Below the pieces are notes generated by a model. It had not been told where the DNA came from. It searched no databases and saw only the letters and a program-made list of their open reading frames with translations. DNA of 64,000 nucleotides from CAJCJE01 sp963818685 (GTDB lineage: Bacteria > Actinomycetota > Actinomycetes > Mycobacteriales > Pseudonocardiaceae): NCBI GenBank assembly GCA_963818685.1, contig CAWFTJ010000006.1, positions 186,001-250,000 of the forward strand, written 5' to 3'. Position numbers and translations under genes: made by a program. Shown here in pieces: positions 27,092-36,410 of the stretch; position 1 is the stretch's first letter, and the number at the start of each line of letters is the position of its first letter.

Positions 27092-28243
27092 GTGTCTGGA
27101 ACGCGGGTCGTGGTGATCGGTGCCGGCATCGTCGGCGCGGCGTGCGCCCGCGAACTGGCCGACGCGGGCTGCGCGGTCACCGTGCTGGACCGGACCGCGC
27201 CGGCAGGCGCGACGAGCGCGCATGGCGAGGGCAATGTGCTCGTTTCGGACAAAGGACCTGGTCCCGAACTTGCTCTTGCGTTGTGGTCGAACCGGCTGTG
27301 GCCGCAGGTGCTCGCCGACATCGTCGAGCGGACGTCGATCGACGTCACTCGTGTCGAGTGGGAACCGAAAGGCGGGATTGTTGTCGCGACTACAATCGGC
27401 GGTGCGAGTGAGTTGCGTGCGTTCGCGAAGGCGCAGAGCGAAGCAGGGGTTCGGCTCGCCGAACTCGACGCCGACGCGCTCGCCGATGCCGAACCGAACC
27501 TGACCGACGAGATCACCGCCGCCTTCCACTACCCGCAGGACGCGCAGGTGCAACCCGCTGCGGCCGCGACGGTCCTGCTCGCCGCGGCGATCGCGGCGGG
27601 CGCCGAGGTTCGTGTCGGTTGCGAGGTGCTCGGCGGGGACGCGCGTGAGCTGCGCACGTCGACCGGTGCGTTGCGCGCCGATCTGGTGATCAACGCGGCC
27701 GGGCCGTGGTCGGGCGAGGTGGCGCGGCGGCTGGGTGCGCCGATCGCGGTGCGACCGAGGCGCGGCGAGATTCTGGTGACGACGCCGCAGCCGCCGACCG
27801 TGTTCCACAAGGTGTACGACGCGGACTATGTCGGCGCGGTCGGCAGTGACTCGGCCACCGTGCAGACCTCGGCCGTTGTCGAGTCGACCAGGGCGGGCAC
27901 GATTCTGCTCGGCTCGTCGCGCAGTCAGATCGGCTTCGACGACGCGCTGCGGCCGGACGTGCTCGCCGCGATCGCGGCCAAGGCGCTGCGCTTGTTCCCG
28001 TGCCTCGCCGATGTCGCGGTGATGCGCGCGTACGGCGGTTTCCGGCCCTACGCGCCGGACCACCTACCGGTGATCGGCGCGGATCCGCGCGTGCCGTGGC
28101 TGTGGCACGCGACCGGGCACGAGGGCGCCGGGATCGGGCTTTCCGTTGGCACGGCGCGGTTGCTGCGCCAGCTGGTGCTGGGTGAACCGGCCGAACTGGA
28201 TCAGACGCCGTTTCGCGTCGACCGAGACGCGGTGATGGTGTGA
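27092..28243 (+). CDS. FAD oxidoreductase, D-hydroxyproline dehydrogenase beta-type subunit
   Basis: A 383-residue DAO-family flavoprotein. The FAD loop is VIGAGIVGAACAREL, a substrate-domain motif INAAGPWSGEVARRLG follows, and the end carries GATGHEGAGIGLSVGTA-like residues (ATGHEGAGIGLS). It oxidises D-hydroxyproline to the pyrroline acid. GTG 27,092 is chosen since the operator lies just upstream; GTG 27,062 would put the operator inside the gene. It overlaps the 2Fe-2S gene (GTGA). The three adjacent subunit genes match the multicomponent dehydrogenases of bacterial hydroxyproline operons. Confidence 0.8.
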   Translation: MSGTRVVVIGAGIVGAACARELADAGCAVTVLDRTAPAGATSAHGEGNVLVSDKGPGPELALALWSNRLWPQVLADIVERTSIDVTRVEWEPKGGIVVATTIGGASELRAFAKAQSEAGVRLAELDADALADAEPNLTDEITAAFHYPQDAQVQPAAAATVLLAAAIAAGAEVRVGCEVLGGDARELRTSTGALRADLVINAAGPWSGEVARRLGAPIAVRPRRGEILVTTPQPPTVFHKVYDADYVGAVGSDSATVQTSAVVESTRAGTILLGSSRSQIGFDDALRPDVLAAIAAKALRLFPCLADVAVMRAYGGFRPYAPDHLPVIGADPRVPWLWHATGHEGAGIGLSVGTARLLRQLVLGEPAELDQTPFRVDRDAVMV

Positions 28244-28542
28244 TGGGCGCGCGACGGATACCTCGGGAAGACGACCGGGTTGGGCGGACCGATCGTCCGT
28301 TGTGGATCACGGTGGACGGGGAGCGGATCGAGGGCATCGCAGGGCAGAGCCTGGCCGGAGTGATGTTGGCGGCCGGCTGGTTGAGTTGGCGGCGAACGGC
28401 TTCCGGCGCGCCGCGCGGGGTGTTCTGCGGGATCGGCGCCTGCTTCGACTGCCTGGTCACCGTGGACGGCGAACGCGACGTGCGGGCCTGCCGGCGACCC
28501 GCCTTCGACGGTGCGATCGTGCGGACGCAGGAGCGATCGTGA
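28240..28542 (+). CDS. Small 2Fe-2S protein of the dehydrogenase complex
   Basis: A 100-residue protein with a plant-type ferredoxin-like cysteine pattern: CGIGACFDC and a fourth Cys in VRAC. It is the size of the gamma or C subunit in heteromeric sarcosine or hydroxyproline dehydrogenases and would pass electrons between the two flavoproteins encoded on either side. GTG 28,240 overlaps the upstream TGA; ATG 28,243 is an equal alternative. A 100-base G/T-rich stretch separates it from the next gene. Confidence 0.82.
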   Translation: MMGARRIPREDDRVGRTDRPLWITVDGERIEGIAGQSLAGVMLAAGWLSWRRTASGAPRGVFCGIGACFDCLVTVDGERDVRACRRPAFDGAIVRTQERS

Positions 28543-28642
28543 GCGGGGCGCAGGGTTGTTGGCGCGGGCCGGGTGGCGCGGTTGGGTGGGCTGGGGGCGA
28601 TCGTGAGTTGGGTGACGCGGTTGTGTTGGCTTGGGGGCGGTT

Positions 28643-30007
28643 GTGAGCAGGGTGGTCGTTGTTGGCGCGGGGCCTGCCGGGTTGGCGGCTGCCGATGCGG
28701 CGTTGCGTGCGGGTGCCGAGGTGACGTTGCTGGATTCGGCGGCGCAGCCGGGCGGGCAGTTCCATCGGATGCTGCCAGCCGCTTATGCGGCAACGCATCC
28801 GGAGCGCGTGCAACACGGGTGGCGTGCGTTCGACCGGTTGCGGCGGCGGGTGCTTGAGCATCCTCGGTGCACCTGGTGGTCACAGAGCACGGTGTGGGCG
28901 CTGGAGGCGGGACCGCGCGTGCACGTGGTGTGCGGGTTGGTCGATGGGACGGGGCGGGCACGTTATGTGCTCGAACCGGATGCCCTGGTGCTGGCCACCG
29001 GCGCGCATGATCGGGTGTTGCCGTTTCCCGGTTGGCAGTTGCCTGGTGTGTTCACCGCCGGTGCTGCGCAGGCGTTGGCCAAGGGGGAGCGGGTCGCGGT
29101 GGGGGAGCGGGTGATCGTCGCGGGGAGCGGGCCGTTCCTGTTGCCGGTGACGGCTGCCTTGCTGGAGGCCGGATCGCGGGTGCTTGGCGTGTTGGAGGCC
29201 AATTCGGCGGGCACGGTGTTGCGCGGGTGGGGGACGCGGCCGTGGGCGTCGGTCGGCAAGGTGGGGGAGTTGCTGGGGTACGCGGCAGGGCAGGTGCGGC
29301 GTCGGGTGCCGTACCGGATGGGGCGCGCGGTGGTGGCCGCGCGCGGTGCCGGGCGGGTCGAGGAGGTCGTGGTCGCACGGTTGCGGACGGACTGGTCGGT
29401 GGTGCCGGGATCCGAGCGCGTGGTCGCGGTGGACGCGGTGTGCGTGAGTCATGGGTTCAGTCCGCAGTTGGAGTTGGCGGTCGCGGCCGGCTGTGAGTTG
29501 ACCGCCGCTGGGTTTGTCGCGGTGGGTAGGACGCAGGCGACCAGCGTTGGCGGGGTTTACGCGGCCGGGGAGATCACCGGGATCGCGGGGGCGCCCGCGG
29601 CGGCCGCGGAGGGTGCGGTCGCGGGATGCTGTGCGGCGGGGGGTGTGGCGCGGGCGGCCGATGTGCGGCGAAGCGCTGCGGCGAAAGCGTTTGCGGCGCG
29701 GTTGGCGCTGGCGCATCCGATCGGTGCGGGCTGGTCGGGCTGGTTGACGGCGAACACGGTGATCTGCCGGTGCGAGGAGACCAGCTATGCCGCGCTGCGT
29801 GCGGCAGCCGCCGATCCGTCCATGATGGACGATCGAGCGCTGCGGCTGGCCACTCGGGCGGGGCTCGGCCCTTGCCAGGCACGGATGTGCGGACCGACCG
29901 TCGCCGAACTGACCGGTTCCCGTGCCGGCCATCGCAGGCCGATCGCGCAGCCGATTCGGCTCGGCGAACTCGCCGAGCCACCGTTGCCCAACGAGCAGAA
30001 GGAGTAG
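28643..30007 (+). CDS. NAD(P)/FAD oxidoreductase, dehydrogenase alpha-type subunit with BFD-like end
   Basis: A 454-residue pyridine nucleotide-disulfide-type flavoprotein. The FAD loop VVVGAGPAGLAAADAAL is at the N-terminus, a second dinucleotide site VIVAGSGPFLLPV lies near residue 155, and GGVYAAGEITG lies near residue 305. The C-terminus has Cys residues in ICRCEETSYAAL and GPCQARMCG, as in BFD-type 2Fe-2S domains. GTG 28,643 gives a protein that begins at the FAD strand. It is the electron-exit subunit of the amine dehydrogenase. Confidence 0.85.
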   Translation: MSRVVVVGAGPAGLAAADAALRAGAEVTLLDSAAQPGGQFHRMLPAAYAATHPERVQHGWRAFDRLRRRVLEHPRCTWWSQSTVWALEAGPRVHVVCGLVDGTGRARYVLEPDALVLATGAHDRVLPFPGWQLPGVFTAGAAQALAKGERVAVGERVIVAGSGPFLLPVTAALLEAGSRVLGVLEANSAGTVLRGWGTRPWASVGKVGELLGYAAGQVRRRVPYRMGRAVVAARGAGRVEEVVVARLRTDWSVVPGSERVVAVDAVCVSHGFSPQLELAVAAGCELTAAGFVAVGRTQATSVGGVYAAGEITGIAGAPAAAAEGAVAGCCAAGGVARAADVRRSAAAKAFAARLALAHPIGAGWSGWLTANTVICRCEETSYAALRAAAADPSMMDDRALRLATRAGLGPCQARMCGPTVAELTGSRAGHRRPIAQPIRLGELAEPPLPNEQKE

Positions 30008-30012
30008 TAGTG

Positions 30013-30927
30013 ATGAGCAGGCCGGATCTTGGTGGTGTCGTGGTGGCCACGGCCCTGCCCTACCGTGCCGACGACGCGGCACCCGCCGGTCTTGGCGTCG
30101 ACTACGACCGTTACGCGGAGCACTGCGCGTGGCTGGTCGCGAACGGCTGTCGGGGCGTCGGCCCGAACGGGTCGCTCGGCGAGTACTCCTCGCTGACCGA
30201 CGAGGAACGGCGCCGGGTCGCGCGGACCGCGATCGACGCGGTGGGCAAGGACGGCGTTGTGATCGTCGGCGTGCATGGGGTCGGGTGGCACGAGGCCAAG
30301 CACTGGGCCGAACTGGCCGCCGAGGACGGCGCGGACGGTGTGCTGTGTCTGCCGCCGACGCTGTACCGGGCCAACCGGGGCGAGGTGATCGAGCACTTCA
30401 CCAAGGTCGCGTCGGTCGGGCTGCCGGTGATGGTCTACAACAACCCGTTCGACACCAAGGTCGACCTCACGCCGGACGTGCTCGCGGAACTCGCGGCCAT
30501 CGACAACATCGTCGCGGTCAAGGAGTTCTCCGGCGACGTTCGGCGGGTGCAGGAGATCGCGGAGGTCGCGCCTTCGCTCACGGTCATCGGCGGGGCCGAC
30601 GACGTCGTGCTGGAGAGCCTGCTGATGGGGGCGCGCGGATGGTTCGCCGGCTTTCCGAACGTGTTTCCCGCCGAGTCGGCGCGCCTGTACGAACTGGGCG
30701 TCGCCGGCAAGCTGGAGGAGGCGCGGGTGCTGTACGCACCGCTGGTCGGCGCGTTCCGCTGGGACTCAAGGACAGAGTTCGTGCAGGCCATCAAGCTCGG
30801 CATGGACATGGTCGGCCGTTACGGTGGGCCGTGCCGGCCGCCGCGTGGGCCGCTGACGCCGGAGAACGAGGCCACCGTGCGCGCGGACATGGAGCGCGCG
30901 ATCGCCGCGCTGGAAAGGGTCCGCTGA
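30013..30927 (+). CDS. DapA-family lyase, probable pyrroline-4-hydroxy-2-carboxylate deaminase
   Basis: A 304-residue aldolase-fold enzyme. The Schiff-base lysine lies in IVAVKEFSGD and the tyrosine in MVYNNPFDT. The GxGPNGSLGEYSSLT loop replaces the GTTGE loop of lysine-pathway DapA, which indicates a different substrate. In hydroxyproline operons this family opens and deaminates the pyrroline acid to 2-oxoglutarate semialdehyde. ATG 30,013 follows AGAAGGAG. Its stop overlaps the epimerase start (TGATG). The expected semialdehyde dehydrogenase is not in the window. Confidence 0.82.
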   Translation: MSRPDLGGVVVATALPYRADDAAPAGLGVDYDRYAEHCAWLVANGCRGVGPNGSLGEYSSLTDEERRRVARTAIDAVGKDGVVIVGVHGVGWHEAKHWAELAAEDGADGVLCLPPTLYRANRGEVIEHFTKVASVGLPVMVYNNPFDTKVDLTPDVLAELAAIDNIVAVKEFSGDVRRVQEIAEVAPSLTVIGGADDVVLESLLMGARGWFAGFPNVFPAESARLYELGVAGKLEEARVLYAPLVGAFRWDSRTEFVQAIKLGMDMVGRYGGPCRPPRGPLTPENEATVRADMERAIAALERVR

Positions 30928-31928
30928 TGCGTTCGATCCGCACGATCACGGCCGTCGACTCGCACACCGAGGGCATGCCGACCAGGGTCGTCACCGGCGG
31001 CGTCGCGCCGGTCCCCGGTGAGACCATGGCCGCGCGCCGCGACTACTTCATCAAACACCTCGACGAGTTGCGCCAGTTCCTGGTCAACGAGCCGCGCGGG
31101 CACGCGTCGATGAGCGGCGCGATCCTGCAACCGCCGACTCGGCAGGACGCGGACTGGGGCGTGTTGTTCATCGAGGTGAGCGGCGTGCTGCCGATGTGCG
31201 GGCACGGCACCATGGGCGTTTGCACCGTGCTGGTGGAGACCGGCATGGTGCCGGTGACCGAGCCGGAGACGGTGATCCGACTGGACACGCCAGCCGGCCT
31301 GGTGATCGCGACCGTCGCCGTGCGGGACGGGCGGGCGGAGCGGGTGACGTTGCGCAATGTCGACTCGTTCGTGCTGGATCTGGACGCCACCGTGGACGTG
31401 CCGGGGATCGGCACGGTGCGCTACGACCTCGCCTTCGGCGGCAACTTCTACGCGATCGTGAACATCGAGGACGTCGGGCTGCCCTACGATCGCGGGTACA
31501 AACAGGAGATACTGACCGCCGGACTGTCTATTATGGACGCGATCAACACGGTGAACCGGCCCAAGCATCCGGTTGATCCGCTGATTTCGGGCTGCAAGCA
31601 CGTGCAGTTCCTCGCGCCGGACGCGAACGCCAGGCATTCTCGGCATGCCATGGCCATTCATCCCGGCTGGTTCGACCGGTCGCCGTGCGGCACGGGCACG
31701 TCGGCGCGGATGGCTCAGCTGCACGCGCGGGGCGAACTGCCGCTGGACACCGAGTTCGTCAACGAGTCGTTCATCGGCACGACGTTCACGGGACGGCTGG
31801 TCGGCGAGTCCACGGTTGGCGCGCTGCCCTCGGTCACCCCGGAGATCACCGGGCGGGCGTGGATCACCGGGACCGCGAACTATCTGCTCGACCCGACCGA
31901 TCCGTTCCCGGCAGGCTTCGTGCTCTGA
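30927..31928 (+). CDS. 4-hydroxyproline 2-epimerase (proline racemase family)
   Basis: A 333-residue cofactor-free epimerase. Both catalytic cysteines are present: LPMCGHGTMG near residue 90 and SPCGTGTSA near residue 253. Two Cys are typical of proline racemases and hydroxyproline 2-epimerases; dehydratases have Thr at the second site. The operon context favours conversion of trans-4-hydroxy-L-proline to cis-4-hydroxy-D-proline, the first step. It starts at ATG 30,927, sharing one base with the upstream stop. Confidence 0.9.
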   Translation: MRSIRTITAVDSHTEGMPTRVVTGGVAPVPGETMAARRDYFIKHLDELRQFLVNEPRGHASMSGAILQPPTRQDADWGVLFIEVSGVLPMCGHGTMGVCTVLVETGMVPVTEPETVIRLDTPAGLVIATVAVRDGRAERVTLRNVDSFVLDLDATVDVPGIGTVRYDLAFGGNFYAIVNIEDVGLPYDRGYKQEILTAGLSIMDAINTVNRPKHPVDPLISGCKHVQFLAPDANARHSRHAMAIHPGWFDRSPCGTGTSARMAQLHARGELPLDTEFVNESFIGTTFTGRLVGESTVGALPSVTPEITGRAWITGTANYLLDPTDPFPAGFVL

Positions 31929-31965
31929 CCTGTGTTCGCTGCACGGCTGAGTTCGCGGGCTGAGT

Positions 31966-33012
31966 TCACGGGGTGAGGATGAGGCGGATGGGGTTGTTGT
32001 CCTTCTCGGCCAGGCGGCGCACGGCCTCGGCCGCGTCGGCGAGCGGGAGATGGCCGCTGATCGACCTGCTCAGGTCCAGCCTGCCGTGTTTGGCCAGCGA
32101 CACCAGTTCCAGGACGTGCTGCGGCATCGAGCCGTAGTGGCCGAGCAGCCGGTGCGCCCTGGTGCTGAACGGGATGCTGTTGGTGATGGTCAGCGGTTCC
32201 GGGGTCAGGCCGATCAGCACCAGCGAGCCGCCGGGCGCGAGCGCGGCATCCGCCTGCTCGCGCACGACCTGCACACCGGCGAAGTCGAAGGCGTGGTCAA
32301 GGCCGCGGCCGTTGGTCGCGTCGCGGATCTGGCTTTGGAAGTCGGGCGCGGCCGGGTCGAGCGCGAGGTCGGCGCCGAAGGACAGGGCCCGCTCGCGCGC
32401 GGCCGGCAGCGGGTCGACAGCGATGATCGGCGCGGCACCGACGATGCGCAGCAGTTGCACGCCATGCGCGCCGAGCCCGCCGACACCCCACACGCCGGCC
32501 GACTGCGCGGGCCGCACGTGCGCGGTCGCCACGATCGAGGCGTACGGGGTGGACACCGCGTCCGGGATGATCGCCGCCTGGTCGAACGGGAGGTCGTCCG
32601 GGATCGGCACCAGGGTGTCCATCCGCGCGACCGTGTACTGCGCCCAGCCGCCGTCGTAGTGCACGCCTCGGGTCAACGGCTGGGCGCACGGCTGGGTGTG
32701 CGTCTTGCAGGTGACGCAGTTGCCACAGGTCTGGCCGGCCTGCAACGCGACGCGCCGGCCGATCTGGATGGTCGGCGGCACCGCGCTGCCCAGCTTCTCG
32801 ACCACGCCGGCGACTTCGTGGCCAAGGGTGACCGAGCCGGTGGGCGGCAGCCGCAGCGAACCGTCGATCAGGTGCAGGTCGGAAAGGCAGACACCGGCCG
32901 CACGCACCGCGACCAGCACCTCGTCCGGCGCGGGCTCGGGGATCGGGACCTCCTGGACCGTGAAGTCCAGCGTTTCCAGGTTGAGTCGTCCGGCGAGCAT
33001 GGTGTCGGTCAC
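31966..33012 (-). CDS. Zinc-dependent alcohol dehydrogenase
   Basis: A 348-residue medium-chain dehydrogenase. Catalytic zinc ligands lie in AGVCLSDLH and TLGHEVAG; the structural zinc cysteines are CGNCVTC and a further Cys in TQPC. The Rossmann strand reads GVWGVGGLGAHGVQLL. GTG 33,012 follows AAGGAGA. It oxidises an alcohol with NAD(P); the substrate is not evident. It is 12 bases after a methyltransferase-like gene and probably co-transcribed with it. Confidence 0.9.
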   Translation of the reverse strand: MTDTMLAGRLNLETLDFTVQEVPIPEPAPDEVLVAVRAAGVCLSDLHLIDGSLRLPPTGSVTLGHEVAGVVEKLGSAVPPTIQIGRRVALQAGQTCGNCVTCKTHTQPCAQPLTRGVHYDGGWAQYTVARMDTLVPIPDDLPFDQAAIIPDAVSTPYASIVATAHVRPAQSAGVWGVGGLGAHGVQLLRIVGAAPIIAVDPLPAARERALSFGADLALDPAAPDFQSQIRDATNGRGLDHAFDFAGVQVVREQADAALAPGGSLVLIGLTPEPLTITNSIPFSTRAHRLLGHYGSMPQHVLELVSLAKHGRLDLSRSISGHLPLADAAEAVRRLAEKDNNPIRLILTP

Positions 33013-33024
33013 GATGTCTCCTTG

Positions 33025-33678
33025 TCAGATGCCAGCGCTGAACACCAGCATCTCGTCCGCGCCGACCTGGAAGTGGTAGGGCACCTTAACCAACCGCGAC
33101 GACACCCCGCGCGCGGCGAAGTTCGCCCGCAGCGCAGGCAGGAACGGCACCGCGTCCCCGGTTTTCTGCACGACGGTCGGAAAGATCCGGACCTCACTGC
33201 GGCTGACCCGGAGGAGTTCGGTGATGGCGCGCCGGTGCCAGTCCTCGTCGAGAACATCCGACCAGGTGAACAGCAGATGCGAACACACAACCAGCTCGAA
33301 GCCGTTGTCCGCGAACGGCAGCCGGTGCACGTCGCCCGCGACGTAGTGGTCCGGCCGGGCCGCGATGTCGGCAAGGAAGCGCCGCGCGGCCCGCGCCCGC
33401 ATCTCCTCCCTGCCGGCCGGATCTCCGTACCAGCTCCAGTCGAAATGCTCGGCGTTCGCGCAGGAGATGGCGCCTGCGCCCTGTTGTCCGGTCCGGATCA
33501 GCTCGGCGAGCGCGGCCCTGCCCCGCGCGTACGCCGGGTCCAGCGCGACCGCGGCGCCCCCGAGTTCCGCGATGAAACTCGCGCCACCAGCACAACAGTC
33601 GAGCACCGAGTCGGTGGCCAGGTCGGCGAGATCGAACATGGCCCGGTACTCCTGCGCCGAGCGCGATGTGATCAGCAT
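33025..33678 (-). CDS. SAM-dependent methyltransferase-like protein
   Basis: A 217-residue class I methyltransferase fold: motif I VLDCCAGGASFIAELG, acidic strand VALDPAY, and the LPFADNGFELVVCSHLLF segment. Relatives are often annotated only as methyltransferases of unknown substrate. AAGGGGA precedes ATG 33,678. It is divergent from the LysR gene, which may regulate it together with the downstream dehydrogenase. Confidence 0.75.
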   Translation of the reverse strand: MLITSRSAQEYRAMFDLADLATDSVLDCCAGGASFIAELGGAAVALDPAYARGRAALAELIRTGQQGAGAISCANAEHFDWSWYGDPAGREEMRARAARRFLADIAARPDHYVAGDVHRLPFADNGFELVVCSHLLFTWSDVLDEDWHRRAITELLRVSRSEVRIFPTVVQKTGDAVPFLPALRANFAARGVSSRLVKVPYHFQVGADEMLVFSAGI

Positions 33679-33783
33679 CGGTTTCCCCTTGGTCGGTAGG
33701 TCACGATCTCAGCGCGGCAAGTGCCGCCTGGTCAACATATCCACGCCATATCCGCGGTCGGGCTCCCTTTGAGATGACCGGAA

Positions 33784-33799
33784 TAGCGTGGCAGTGCTA
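33784..33799. promoter_or_regulatory. Possible LysR-type box
   Basis: TAGC-N8-GCTA lies 12 bases before the LysR start and within the divergent gap; the dyad could be an autoregulatory site. Confidence 0.35.
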
Positions 33800-33810
33800 C
33801 CGTTTTTCAC

Positions 33811-34629
33811 ATGGCCAAGCGGGCGCGTTATCTCGACCCCGAAGCAGAGATCGACCTGCGCAAGCTCCGCTACTTCCTGGCGGTCGCCGAGCGGCTGAAC
33901 TTCGGTCGCGCGGCCCAGGAGTTGATCCTGGCGCAACCAGCGCTGTCGCGCGCGATCAAGTCGCTGGAACACGATCTTGGCGTCGTCCTGTTCGACCGCG
34001 ACCATCACACCGTCCGGCTCACCGAGGCCGGTCGGGTGCTGGTGGCCGAGGCGGACGGGCTGCTGGCCCGCGCGGGTGCCGCGCGGCGCAGGGTGCGGGC
34101 AGCGGCCGTGGTCCGGCCGACGCTCGCCATCGGATTCGCGCACTGCGTCACGGATACGGCCGTGCTGCGCCGGTTCACCGCCGAGCACCCGGACGTCGAT
34201 GTGGTCGTCCGTGGACCAGGGGCCGACGTGGACGTGACCTGGATCAGGGTTGCCGCCGAGTCCGCTGTGGACGGTTTCGACACCGTGCCGTTGCACGACG
34301 ATCCCGACCTGCTCGCCCTGCCCGCCGCACACCCGCTTGCCGGCCACGACGAACTGGCCCTCGCCGAGTTCGCCACCGAGCCCCTGCTGCGCCGCGACTC
34401 GGTGACAGCCACGCTCGACGCAGTGGCCGTCGGCGCGGGTCTCGCCATCGTGCCAGCGTCGGTCGCGGCGACGCATCAGCGCCCGGACATCACTTTTCGT
34501 CCGATCGCGGACACGCCCCGCTATCGGGTCGCGCTGTCCGTCGCGCCGGAGTCCCGGCAGCGCCCCGAGGTCGAGGCGTTCATCAACGTCGCGGTCGAGG
34601 TGTATCAGGACAGCAGCGCGCTGGTGTAG
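33811..34629 (+). CDS. LysR-family transcriptional regulator
   Basis: A 272-residue regulator. The winged HTH spans about residues 13-75 (LRKLRYFLAVAERLNFGRAA, ALSRAIKSLEHDLGVVLFD). A periplasmic-binding-like effector domain follows but is shorter than usual, about 190 residues. It is transcribed away from the methyltransferase and alcohol dehydrogenase genes, its likely targets, and is 17 bases before trpF. Confidence 0.88.
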   Translation: MAKRARYLDPEAEIDLRKLRYFLAVAERLNFGRAAQELILAQPALSRAIKSLEHDLGVVLFDRDHHTVRLTEAGRVLVAEADGLLARAGAARRRVRAAAVVRPTLAIGFAHCVTDTAVLRRFTAEHPDVDVVVRGPGADVDVTWIRVAAESAVDGFDTVPLHDDPDLLALPAAHPLAGHDELALAEFATEPLLRRDSVTATLDAVAVGAGLAIVPASVAATHQRPDITFRPIADTPRYRVALSVAPESRQRPEVEAFINVAVEVYQDSSALV

Positions 34630-34646
34630 TTGGCTATGGTGGCGGA

Positions 34647-35330
34647 ATGGCAGTTGTCGCCCGCACACGGGTCAAGGTCTGCGGACTCACCAGGGAACAG
34701 GACGTGGACGCGGCCATCGCGGCCGGGGTCGACGCGATCGGACTCGTCCGGTACCCAGAAAGCCCGCGCTATGTGACGGCTGAACGTGCCGCCGAACTCG
34801 CCCGCAGGCTGCCGCCGTTCGTCACCCCGGTGCTGTTGTTCGTCAACGCCGACCCGAACGAGGTCGCCGAGACCGCCGCGGGTGTGCCCGGCGCCGTGCT
34901 CCAGTTCCACGGCGACGAAACCCCGGAGCAGTGCTGGACCTCCGCCGGCCACGGCGCGCTGTCCTTCCTGCGCGCCGCGCGGATTCCGCTCGATCCGGAC
35001 GCGCCGCAGCCCGACCTCGACCAGTTCGCGCGCGACTACGCGCTGGCTCGCGGGCTGCTGCTGGACGCGCACGTGCCCGGCTACGGCGGGGCCGGGAAGA
35101 GTTTCGACTGGTCGTTGCTGCCGGCGAAGATCGACGCGCACGTCGTGCTCAGCGGCGGACTCACCGCGGACAACGTCGGCGCCGGCATCGCGGCTCTCCG
35201 CCCGCGCTGCCGCACGCTGGCCGTTGACGTGAGTTCCGGGGTGGAGAGCGCCAAGGGCATCAAGGACAAGCAGAAGATCATCGACTTCGTCGCGGCCGTG
35301 CGGGAAGCGGACGAGAAGGCGGCCCGCTGA
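34647..35330 (+). CDS. trpF: Phosphoribosylanthranilate isomerase
   Basis: A 227-residue TIM barrel for the third step of tryptophan synthesis. The general base Cys lies in VKVCGLTRE and the general acid Asp in GLLLDAHVPGYGG. The phosphate-binding blocks LSGGLTADNV and VDVSSGVES are intact. Many actinobacteria lack trpF and use the dual enzyme PriA, so a separate TrpF is notable. No other trp gene is adjacent. It overlaps the amidohydrolase start (TGATG). Confidence 0.9.
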   Translation: MAVVARTRVKVCGLTREQDVDAAIAAGVDAIGLVRYPESPRYVTAERAAELARRLPPFVTPVLLFVNADPNEVAETAAGVPGAVLQFHGDETPEQCWTSAGHGALSFLRAARIPLDPDAPQPDLDQFARDYALARGLLLDAHVPGYGGAGKSFDWSLLPAKIDAHVVLSGGLTADNVGAGIAALRPRCRTLAVDVSSGVESAKGIKDKQKIIDFVAAVREADEKAAR

Positions 35331-36387
35331 TGCGCACGGTCGTCACCAATGTGCGCGTTTTCGACGGTGAACGAGTGCTCGATCAGCGGACGGTCGTCAT
35401 CGACGACGACCACATCGGCACCGACCCGGCTGGCGCGCACATCATCGACGGCGCGGGCGGCACCATCTTGCCCGGCCTCATCGACGCGCACGTGCACGTC
35501 AACGACCGCGCGCACCTCGAAGCGGCGCTGCGCTGGGGTGTCACCACCATGCTCGACATGGGCGCGTTGGACATGGCGCGGTTCGACGCGCTGCGCGGCC
35601 TCGACGGCCTCCCGGATGTGCGCACGTCCACGGTCGCCGCGCTCGGCCCTGGCGAGTTCGCCAAGATGATGAGCTTTCCGGCCGATGTCCTGTTGTCCGA
35701 CCAGGACCAGATCGACAACTGGCTGGCCGATCGCGTTCGTGCGGGCGCGGACTATATCAAGCTGATCATCGAGGAACCCGGCAGTCCCGGCGCGCTGGAC
35801 GGATCGTTCGTCCGGCCGATCGTCGCCGGCGCACACCAACACGACCTGCTCACCATCGCGCACGCGACCTCGGTCGCCAGCACCCGCGTCGCCATCGACA
35901 ACGGCGTCGATATCAGCACGCACGCGCCGCTCGACGGCATTCTCGACGACGCGACCGTGCGACGCATGCGCGCCGAGAACCGCGCGACCATCCCAACCCT
36001 GACCATGATGCGCGCGGTCGCGAACTTCCGCTTCGGGGACGCAGCGGACGAGCACTACGGCCACGCCCGCGACAGCGTGACCGCGCTGCACCGGGCCGGC
36101 GTGCCCATCCTGCTCGGCACCGACGCGCATCCGGCCATGGGACCGATCGTCGTCGACCACGGCGAATCCGTGCACGACGAACTCGAGTTGCTCGTGGAGG
36201 CCGGCCTCACCCCGCCGAAGCCCACGCGACCCACGTCGCCGACCGGTTCGGCCTGACCGACCGCGGTCGCGTCGCCGAGGGCAGGCGCGCCGACCTGGTC
36301 CTTGTCGATGGCGACCCGACGGTCGACATCAACGCGACCCGCGCGATCCGCCAGGTGTGGCTCGGGGGAGTGGCCCACCAGCCCTGA
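35330..36387 (+). CDS. Amidohydrolase family protein (one frameshift near the end)
   Basis: A metal-dependent hydrolase with the imidazolonepropionase-like pattern. Visible are LIDAHVHVN (metal His pair), the lysine in ADYIKLIIEEPG, TIAHATS, and the Asp in LLGTDAHPAMG. After VEAGLTP near 36,214 the expected end (VADRFGLTDRGRVAEGRRAD, then a DLVLVDGDP segment and GGVAHQP) continues in another frame to TGA 36,387. One missing G in CCGCCGAAG accounts for it. The substrate is unknown. Confidence 0.8.
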
Positions 36388-36410
36388 GTCCTCCCACCAG
36401 CCCTGAGCGC

